A stretch of DNA of 64,000 bases from Eubacterium plexicaudatum ASF492 (GTDB lineage Bacteria; Bacillota; Clostridia; Lachnospirales; Lachnospiraceae), in the NCBI RefSeq assembly GCF_000364225.2, contig NZ_AQFT02000001.1, forward strand, positions 248,001 to 312,000, written 5' to 3'. The notes below the pieces were generated by a model. It did no database searches, was not told the DNA's origin, and saw only the letters and a list, made by a program, of their open reading frames with translations. Below are positions 57,904 through 64,000 of this stretch, piece by piece. The position numbers and the translations under genes were made by a program. Position 1 is the first letter of the stretch, and each line of letters opens with the position of its first letter.

Positions 57904-58569
57904 GTGGCAAGAAATAGGCATCCGGAAGAAACTGTTAATTTAATATTAGATGTTGCTTTCCGTTTATTTATGGAAAAGGGGTATGAGCATACTTCCATTC
58001 AGGATATTATAAATCATTTAGGTGGTCTTAGCAAAGGTGCCATTTATCATCATTTTAAGTCAAAGGATGATATTTTAGTTGCTGTTACAGAGTGGATGAC
58101 GGCTGAATCTAATCAGATGCTTGCAGCTATCCGTGATCGTTGTGACCTTAGTGGCAAGGAAAAGTTGAAAACAATTTTCAGGGAATCAATCAGCCGACCG
58201 GTACAGAACGATATTTTTACGGTAGCTCCGGATTTTCATAATAATCCGAAACTTCTTTTCGGCCTTTTGCATGATACCATAGATAACGCAGCGCCAAACT
58301 ATATTTTACCGATTATCAGGCAGGGTATTTCAGACGGTTCTATTCAAACGGATTACCCGGAGCAATTGGCAGAACTGATTTTGCTTGCAGCAAATGTCTG
58401 GATGAATCCTATGATATTTGATAGTACGGAGGAAGAATCTTACCGAAAGTTTATGGTATTCAGGCAGATGCTGCAAGGATTTGGTCTGGATATTGTAGAC
58501 AGCGAAATATTAGAGAGATTGCAGGAGCTGGCATCTGTCTATCAAAAGAACAAGCAAAAGAAAGCATAA
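57904..58569 (+). CDS. TetR-family transcriptional regulator
   Basis: 221 residues from a GTG nine bases after AAGGAGG. N-terminal helix-turn-helix: ILDVAFRLFMEKGYEHTSIQ, DIINHLGGLSKGAIYHHFKS. The helical ligand domain ends near residue 205 with a Lys-rich tail. It precedes an MFS exporter by 147 bases, with a third operator-like site between, so it very likely represses both. Confidence 0.9.
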   Translation: MARNRHPEETVNLILDVAFRLFMEKGYEHTSIQDIINHLGGLSKGAIYHHFKSKDDILVAVTEWMTAESNQMLAAIRDRCDLSGKEKLKTIFRESISRPVQNDIFTVAPDFHNNPKLLFGLLHDTIDNAAPNYILPIIRQGISDGSIQTDYPEQLAELILLAANVWMNPMIFDSTEEESYRKFMVFRQMLQGFGLDIVDSEILERLQELASVYQKNKQKKA

Positions 58570-58638
58570 TCTGCGGATTTTTAATTCCATGAATAAATTT
58601 CTGCCCTGTGAAATGGGCAGATATATTTTGAAACAAAT

Positions 58639-58658
58639 ACATACCAACGCGCGGTACT
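58639..58658 (+). promoter_or_regulatory. third TetR operator-like site
   Basis: ACATACCAACGCGCGGTACT shares the ACATACC half-site with the two operators upstream and has GGTA on the other arm. It lies 58 bases before the MFS gene. Confidence 0.5.
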
Positions 58659-58716
58659 TAAAACAGACAAGAATATCATGTACCGGCAGACGGATGGAAA
58701 AACGGAGGTTTAAAGT

Positions 58717-59985
58717 ATGAATCAAAAGCTATTTTCAAAGGATTTTACGTTAGTTGTCATCGGTCAGATTATCTCGTTATTTGGAAATGCAACAATAAGA
58801 TTTGCATTACCGCTATATTTATTAAATTTGACAGGCTCATCCGCACTTTACGGAACCGTTACGGCGTGTGCCTTTATTCCTGCCATTTTGCTGTCACCTG
58901 TTGGCGGCATTGTTGCAGACAGGGTTAATAAAAGAAATATTATGGTAATACTGGATTTTTTTACGGCGGCAGTTATATTAACATTTTCTCTGCTTATGCA
59001 TGAAGTGAATCTCATTCTCCTTTTGACAGTTACATTGAGCTTTTTGTATGGCATTGCGGGTGCATATCAGCCAGCCGTGCAGGCTAGCATTCCTGCACTT
59101 ACCAATCAGGATAATTTTATGGCGGCAAATTCTATTATCAATACAATCAGCTCTTTTGCGTCTTTGATGGGTCCCGTGCTTGGAGGTGTTTTATACAGTG
59201 CATATGGATTAAAGCCTGTATTGTGGGTATGCATGGTATGCTTTATGATGTCGGCGGTTATGGAAATTTTCATTAACATACCGTTCCAAAAACAAACTTC
59301 AGGTGGTGGTATATTAAAGACCGTCAGGACCGATTTTGCAGACAGCATCCGCTTTATCCGAAAGGAGAAGCCTGTGATCGGAAAAGGTGTTCTTGTAATC
59401 TGCGGAATTAATTTGTTTCTCTCGGCAATGATTATTGTCGCACTTCCATATCTGGTAACGGAAGTATTAAATTTAGATGCTTCACAGGCAAACAGGCTAT
59501 ATGGTTTTGCACAGGGAGCATTGGCGGCAGGTGGGCTGGCAGGTGGCATCGGAGCAGGCATTTTTGCAAACAAACTGGCGATTGATAAATCGGGCAGTCT
59601 CTTAATCGCCTGTGCGGTATGCGTGTTTCCGATCAGTGTTTCATTGCTGTTGTTTTCATCTGGCATCATAAATTATATTGTCATAACTGTATGCTGCTTT
59701 GCCATTATGGTATGTTCAACGATTTTTACCGTGCAGATGATGTCCTTTATCCAAACAGAAACCCCGCAAAATTTAATTGGAAAGGTAATTGCTGTCATTC
59801 TTACCGTTTCCATGTGTGCACAGCCATTGGGCAATGCGTTCTATGGTGTCCTGTTTGAAATTTGTAAAGGGTTTGAATATGCGGTTGTTTTATTTTCGGG
59901 TATTGTGTCGCTTATGATTGCCATCAGCGCAAAAAAATTTTCAAAAAATTATCCTCCATACCGTCCTAAATGTAAAATGGTATAA
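58717..59985 (+). CDS. major facilitator superfamily exporter (MFS_3 type)
   Basis: 422 residues, 12 predicted helices. FSKDFTLVVIGQIISLFGNA at the N-terminus, GGIVADRVNKRNIMVILDFF (the loop 2-3 motif A region) and a proline/glycine-rich second half place it with the MFS_3 multidrug or macrolide exporters. CGGAGG precedes the ATG. Export of a toxic compound sensed by the TetR regulator is the likely role. Confidence 0.9.
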   Translation: MNQKLFSKDFTLVVIGQIISLFGNATIRFALPLYLLNLTGSSALYGTVTACAFIPAILLSPVGGIVADRVNKRNIMVILDFFTAAVILTFSLLMHEVNLILLLTVTLSFLYGIAGAYQPAVQASIPALTNQDNFMAANSIINTISSFASLMGPVLGGVLYSAYGLKPVLWVCMVCFMMSAVMEIFINIPFQKQTSGGGILKTVRTDFADSIRFIRKEKPVIGKGVLVICGINLFLSAMIIVALPYLVTEVLNLDASQANRLYGFAQGALAAGGLAGGIGAGIFANKLAIDKSGSLLIACAVCVFPISVSLLLFSSGIINYIVITVCCFAIMVCSTIFTVQMMSFIQTETPQNLIGKVIAVILTVSMCAQPLGNAFYGVLFEICKGFEYAVVLFSGIVSLMIAISAKKFSKNYPPYRPKCKMV

Positions 59986-60197
59986 TCAGAATGATAGCAT
60001 GACAGGGAATGGTTATAAGCTTACAGAATTTTACACAGATTTTACATAAATCATCTTTTGGATTTTACATAGATCGGATACCATTTGACTATAATAAGCA
60101 GGTCAAAGGAACTTGTATACGTGGGGCTTGGGCACTTGGCTGCAAAATTCTGTAAAGATTATGCGGAAATGAAAGTAAAAGATTGGAGGCTGAATAC

Positions 60198-61166
60198 ATG
60201 GAGACTGTCTTACAGATATTGTTATTGGGTGCAGGGTTTATGATGCTTATCAAGGGTGCGGATTTCTTTGTGGATGGTTCGTCAGGAATTGCTTCGAGGT
60301 TCGGGATTCCGCAGCTTGTGGTCGGACTTACCATTGTTGCTATGGGAACAAGCGCTCCTGAGGCTGCGGTAAGCATCTCGGCGGCTCTTAAGGGGAATGC
60401 AGGCATTACCATTGGAAATGTGGCGGGAAGCAATATTTTGAATATTCTTATCATCTTGGGTCTTACGGCATTTTTTGCAAAAAAAATTGTTCCGGTTTCA
60501 TCTTCGACTATAAAATATGAAATGCCCTTTATGATTGTGACAATGTTAATCCTTCTGCGGATGGGATATGCAGACAATATAATTTCAAGACCGGAAGGAG
60601 CCGGATTGTGGGTTGTTTTTCTGTTATATCTTTTTTATCTCTTAAAGATGGCAAAAAAAGGCATTGACAAGAGTTCGGAGGGTGATGAGGGAGATAATTC
60701 AGGAAGGAGAGGGGATAAAAAGGAAAAAAGTATGGCAATACTATTTTTGTTTACGGCTGCTGGTCTTGCGCTTATTGTGATCGGCAGCAGCGTCACTGTG
60801 GATGCAGCGACTGCGATAGCAAGGATCATGGGTCTGAGTGAGAGGTTTATAGGACTTACGATTGTAGCATTGGGAACATCCCTGCCAGAATTGTTTACAT
60901 CTGTTTCAGCGGCGAGAAAAGGCAATGCGGATATTGCAATCGGAAATATCGTCGGAAGTAATATCTTCAATATCCTTTTTGTGGTAGGAACATCTGCGGT
61001 GATCATACCGGTAGTTTTTGAGAGTAAATTTATAGTGGATTTCATTGTGGCTGTGGCAGCAGGAGTACTGCTGTGGATTTTCTCTTTCAGTGGAAAGAGT
61101 CTGAACCGTATGGAGGGCGGCTTGCTGTTGCTTGGATATTTAGGATATTTTATTTATTTACTGTAA
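60198..61166 (+). CDS. calcium/sodium antiporter (CaCA family)
   Basis: 322 residues from the ATG at 60198 after GGAGGC. Two inverted NCX repeats: GTSAPEAAVSISAALKGNAG with IGNVAGSNILNILIILG, and GTSLPELFTSVSAARKGNAD with IGNIVGSNIFNILFVVG. A charged cytoplasmic loop (DKSSEGDEGDNSGRRGDKKE) lies between them. It exchanges Ca2+ for Na+ or K+. About 200 bases upstream are non-coding with no clear regulatory site. Confidence 0.95.
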   Translation: METVLQILLLGAGFMMLIKGADFFVDGSSGIASRFGIPQLVVGLTIVAMGTSAPEAAVSISAALKGNAGITIGNVAGSNILNILIILGLTAFFAKKIVPVSSSTIKYEMPFMIVTMLILLRMGYADNIISRPEGAGLWVVFLLYLFYLLKMAKKGIDKSSEGDEGDNSGRRGDKKEKSMAILFLFTAAGLALIVIGSSVTVDAATAIARIMGLSERFIGLTIVALGTSLPELFTSVSAARKGNADIAIGNIVGSNIFNILFVVGTSAVIIPVVFESKFIVDFIVAVAAGVLLWIFSFSGKSLNRMEGGLLLLGYLGYFIYLL

Positions 61167-61215
61167 ATCATAATATGCAATGATCTTCTTATCATGATGG
61201 AGGGAGGTGAGCAAA

Positions 61216-61461
61216 ATGATAATTGACAGAGTTTCAGACAGCATCAAGGCTTTGGCGGCAGCTGTCAATCCTCATAAAGAAGCAGTGGAGCTGGCGGAAC
61301 AGCAGATAGATGAGCTGGCAGACGATCTTGTTCGAGATACCTATGAAACAACAATGAAGCCGGATGATTATGTTTATCCGAGTGAGAACTATAATGATAT
61401 TATGAAAGTTAGTGCCACAGAACATTCTTCATCATCAAACAATAACCGTCAGCCTCAATAA
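61216..61461 (+). CDS. small hypothetical protein
   Basis: 81 residues, with GGAGGTGAG before the ATG at 61216. The first half is helical (VSDSIKALAAAVNPHKEAVE), the tail polar (SATEHSSSSNNNRQPQ). No membrane segment or known motif. It follows the antiporter by 49 bases and could be in its transcript. Confidence 0.55.
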   Translation: MIIDRVSDSIKALAAAVNPHKEAVELAEQQIDELADDLVRDTYETTMKPDDYVYPSENYNDIMKVSATEHSSSSNNNRQPQ

Positions 61462-61469
61462 AGGTCTGA

Positions 61470-61597
61470 TTGCAGAGGTACATAGGTCTTGATATGGTAG
61501 TTCCTACGTCGTATCAAGATTATAATATCAATATGGCTATGTTTAAAAATACCTCTGCCGTACGACGGCTTTTTTTCTTTTGCCGTCGTGCGGCAGA
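61470..61597 (-). terminator. structured region with strong terminator on the minus strand
   Basis: A 16-base stem with one mismatch (61554-61569 with 61582-61597, core GCCGTACGACGGC / GCCGTCGTGCGGC), followed on the minus strand by TATTTTT. Further pairs nest next to it: GCAGAGGT with ACCTCTGC, ACATAG with CTATGT, CTTGATA with TATCAAG. It ends the kinase remnant transcript. Confidence 0.6.
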
Positions 61598-61642
61598 TTA
61601 AGGCGAGGTTGGCTAATGGTGTTGCCACTTTGAGCGGTAGCA

Positions 61643-61987
61643 TTAGATTGCTTTTTTGCAAGTGTAACCCGGAGTATCTAATCGGGATATTGTTAAAAGC
61701 TCTTGTACCATTTTTCCCAAAGTGTCCGTAATTTCCAAAGACTGTGCAAGATATGTTTCCCGGTCTTTATAGCGTCCCACTTGATAGAGCATACCTTGAA
61801 GCTGTCTTTTGATAATGGTGATAGGCGTTTTCAATTCATGGGAAGCTGCTGCAAAAAATTCTACCCGTTGTTTTTCAAGCCGCCTTTCCATGTCAATATC
61901 AGCTTGTAACTTTTGATTGGCTTCCTGCAATTCTGAAAGAGCCTTGATATGCCGCCCGGAACCCTGCAAGCCCAGCCACCAGCACAC
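61643..61987 (-). pseudogene. sensor histidine kinase fragment
   Basis: About 114 residues: a piece of membrane helix (AVCWWLGLQ), a coiled coil (LSELQEANQKLQADIDMERR) and the HisKA box FFAAASHELKTPITIIKRQL, ending after ELLTISRLD. The sensor part and the ATPase domain are missing. The sequence resembles VanS-like kinases of conjugative elements. Confidence 0.8.
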
Positions 61988-62463
61988 AGCATTGAGAAAG
62001 AATAAATGAAAACCGAATACGACGCAAACGCGGCGTTTCTCTATCTCAACACGGGAGAACAGGAACGCCGCTTTTTTATGCCCTCATGTTACGCAGTAGG
62101 GGCAAAAAGAGAAAGGAAAAAAGCTAATTTCACAAAAAAGAATTCCGTCATTCTGACGGTGGAAAACTATGCTAAAACACAACGCAGGACTGGATAAAAA
62201 ATTCTTCCACACAGAAAAACAGGCTGAAATTGAAGAAACAACTGATATAAGTATAGACATATCCACAAAATACGAAATTAATGATGAAAAATAAACTTAT
62301 CCACATTTTAACATCATTGAGCAGCCTGAAATTTTCAGCACATTTTTTAGATGGGTATCTGAACTGTTACCCCTGCTGTAACGGATCTGGAAACTCTCAG
62401 AAAAATCAATAGTAATATTCACAAACATATGGTATGATAAGAATGAAAGGCGGGCGATAAGTT
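61988..62463. other. intergenic region with two doubtful small ORFs
   Basis: 62006-62197 could encode 63 residues (MKTEYDANAAFLYLNTGEQE at the start) and 62169-62294 could encode 41 residues (MLKHNAGLDKKFFHTEKQAE). Both lack good ribosome sites and they overlap, so at most one is real. A short CCGTCA/TGACGG hairpin lies at about 62146. The rest is AT-rich. Confidence 0.35.
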
Positions 62464-63315
62464 ATGCACAGATTCAAACCTCTGAATGATTTTATTTTCG
62501 GAAAGACATTTGGTGAAAAAGGCGATGAAGAACAGCTCCTGTCTTTGCTGAACGCGATTCTGGCAAAGACAAAGCATAAGAAGCTTGTTAAAATTGAGAT
62601 TGTGGAACAGAGGACATTCACGGCAGAGATTGTCGGTGACAAGACGAGCATCCTTGACATACGTGCAGTAGCCGAGGACGGCACAAGGATCAACATCGAA
62701 GTACAACTGCGGGATTATGGGAACATGGATCGAAGAAGCCTGTTCTACTGGAGCAGGGAGTTTACAGGCGGTCTGGCGAAAGGCGAGGACTACAGCCTGC
62801 TGTCCAATGTGATTGCGATCAATATTGTAAACTTTGAGGCAGTAGCGATTGATGATTTCCACAGCGTATTCCATCTCTGGGAAGATACCCACAGGGACTG
62901 CCTTCTGACGGATGCACTGGAAATACACTTTATAGATATGAAAAAGTTCAATGCCCTGCCAGATAAGGACATTAAAAACAATTCCCTGCACCGCTGGCTT
63001 ACCTTTTTTGACCAGAACATTTCCGATGACACGCTAAAGGAGTTGATGAATATGGATACAGCGATTTGCAAGGCGAATGAAAAAATGGAATTCCTGGCGA
63101 ATGACAAGGAAGTACTGCGGCTTTACCATTTACGTGAGATGGCTCAGTTTGACTACAACAGCGGCATGAAGAAGGCGAAGGATGAGGGCAGAACAGAAGG
63201 CAGAGACGAAAGAAACCTTGAAATTGCCCGGAATATGAAAGCAGATGGAGAGCCGATGGAAAAAATCATGAGATACACCGGATTAACAAAAGAAGAAATC
63301 GAAAACTTGATGTAA
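62464..63315 (+). CDS. Rpn/PD-(D/E)XK nuclease family putative transposase
   Basis: 283 residues of the PDDEXK_2 family: FKPLNDFIFGKTFGEKGDEE at the N-terminus, and the nuclease core ILDIRAVAEDGTRINIEVQL (Asp, then Glu-x-Gln in place of E-x-K), followed by RRSLFYWSREFTGGLAKGED. A helical C-terminus with a charged repeat (GMKKAKDEGRTEGRDERN) and a short helix-turn (GEPMEKIMRYTGLTKEEIEN) ends it. Family members promote recombination and are often in many copies per genome. Intact. Confidence 0.88.
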   Translation: MHRFKPLNDFIFGKTFGEKGDEEQLLSLLNAILAKTKHKKLVKIEIVEQRTFTAEIVGDKTSILDIRAVAEDGTRINIEVQLRDYGNMDRRSLFYWSREFTGGLAKGEDYSLLSNVIAINIVNFEAVAIDDFHSVFHLWEDTHRDCLLTDALEIHFIDMKKFNALPDKDIKNNSLHRWLTFFDQNISDDTLKELMNMDTAICKANEKMEFLANDKEVLRLYHLREMAQFDYNSGMKKAKDEGRTEGRDERNLEIARNMKADGEPMEKIMRYTGLTKEEIENLM

Positions 63316-63598
63316 TAAGAGCAATTACAAACAGGTGCTGATGTGTGCTGCATACAAATCAGATAATAAGGCAATATCTGTATACGTGATTTTATTTGTG
63401 GGAAATTGTCGGACAGCGAATTGAGGGAGACGCAAACCGTGAATTATTTTTCCAACCTTTATCCAATTGACTGCGCAGTGCTGTCTGTGAATGCATGATC
63501 CTGCCCAAAATGAGGCGCATTGTTGTCAGGATGGATTTCCTCCTGAAACTTAAAAGGCCATGGATCCCATCAAGAGCTCCACAGCCCATATGAAGTAT
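63316..63598. other. intergenic region, 283 bases
   Basis: The minus strand holds a short frame (PWPFKFQEEIHPDNNAPHFG, stop near 63468) that could be the tail of a lost gene; its start is interrupted by a stop. Otherwise no feature. Confidence 0.35.
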
Positions 63599-63922
63599 TC
63601 AGTTTTTCATCTGCCTGGCAGCCAGGGCAGGCAGATGGACAAGGCCGGTGGCAACCGTCACCGCATCCACCTTCCGCATGAGGGAGCCGATCCTTCCTTC
63701 ATTCCAAAAGATATCGGAGAAATCGGAGAGCTCGCACCCTACATCATGGTTGGGAATACACAGGTAGTTTCCATATTTATGGCGTCCGGCGAGGATGTGG
63801 AAGTAAGTCCCCCGCCCATTAATCTCAGCTTCATACCATCCGTTTCCCCCGCCCAGCAGGATGATTTCCCCCGTCCAGGTCTCCCTGCGGGAGCTGCTTT
63901 TTAAGATACAGGTGTAATTCAT
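63599..63922 (-). CDS. DUF6618-like protein of conjugative elements
   Basis: 107 residues: MNYTCILKSSSRRETWTGEI, GGGNGWYEAEINGRGTYFHI, GRHKYGNYLCIPNHDVGCEL, SDFSDIFWN. I recognise the family as one carried by integrative conjugative elements in Firmicutes (DUF6618, from memory). The C-terminus (GLVHLPALAARQMKN) looks complete. Function unknown. Confidence 0.7.
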   Translation of the reverse strand: MNYTCILKSSSRRETWTGEIILLGGGNGWYEAEINGRGTYFHILAGRHKYGNYLCIPNHDVGCELSDFSDIFWNEGRIGSLMRKVDAVTVATGLVHLPALAARQMKN

Positions 63923-63934
63923 GTTCCATGCCCC

Positions 63935-64000
63935 CTATCCGAGATTCTGGCTGCTGACGGAAGCCAGGATGACATCGGTATCGATCACCTTCTTGTCCAT
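63935..64000 (-). CDS. C-terminal tail of a gene running off the window
   Basis: The minus strand is open from the window edge for 21 residues (MDKKVIDTDVILASVSSQNL) and stops at 63935, 12 bases before the DUF6618-like gene. It is either a tiny ORF or, more likely, the end of a larger upstream gene in the same operon. Confidence 0.45.
   Translation of the reverse strand: MDKKVIDTDVILASVSSQNLG

Noticed and set aside
62006..62197. 63-codon ORF as a real gene
   Set aside because: No ribosome site, overlaps another small ORF, and no recognisable motif.

Overview
The window looks like the chromosome of an endospore-forming, low-to-moderate-GC Firmicute, most likely a gut Lachnospiraceae. Supporting this are spoVAD/spoVAE, an AddAB-type helicase-nuclease, a lysine riboswitch, clostridial Fe-S serine dehydratase, strong AGGAGG ribosome sites, and several families typical of gut Clostridia (UPF0175/DUF3368 pairs, LplB-type sugar ABC operons, YesL, DUF6618).

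Layout. 1-24 kb is mostly core: addA (5' truncated by the window edge), maf, a PpiC foldase lipoprotein, cell-surface proteins, aroC, spoVAD-spoVAE, an Ig-like surface protein, guaB, typA, an SSB-like protein, a corrinoid adenosyltransferase, riboswitch-controlled dapA-dapB, and a LysR regulator divergent from a serine-type symporter plus sdaAB-sdaAA. 24-48 kb is accessory: an alpha/beta hydrolase and acetyltransferase, an internally deleted IS with intact ends and target duplication, a toxin-antitoxin-like pair, a two-gene ATPase plus PD-(D/E)XK-like module lying between two halves of a repeat, repeated leader and trailer segments around a flavodoxin gene and an ArsC-like gene, an ECF sigma factor, a BlaR1-like protease, an SH3/response regulator/CPBP/histidine kinase operon, a cytosine methyltransferase with broken restriction and Vsr genes, IS605 remnants, and a MerR regulator facing a decapitated MATE gene. 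48-56.6 kb is a sucrose/fructan-type locus: YesL and partner, two permeases, a binding protein, a GH32 hydrolase and a LacI regulator. 57-61.5 kb holds a DUF1294-like membrane protein, TetR plus an MFS exporter, and a Ca/Na antiporter. 61.6-64 kb carries fragments typical of integrated conjugative elements.

Two patterns cut across the window. First, fifteen separate genes or gene segments are broken by a single missing base, each time in or beside a homopolymer run; adding one base restores a convincing protein, including in housekeeping genes such as guaB and typA. This is best explained by systematic sequencing under-calling. Second, many accessory genes keep their two ends but have lost the middle (AAA-ATPase/PDDEXK protein, IS transposase, flavin oxidoreductase, macrodomain protein, restriction enzyme, Vsr, TnpA), which is not explained by single-base error. 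The most interesting candidate system is the two-gene ATPase/nuclease-like module at 28.6-30.3 kb with its repeat-marked insertion point.
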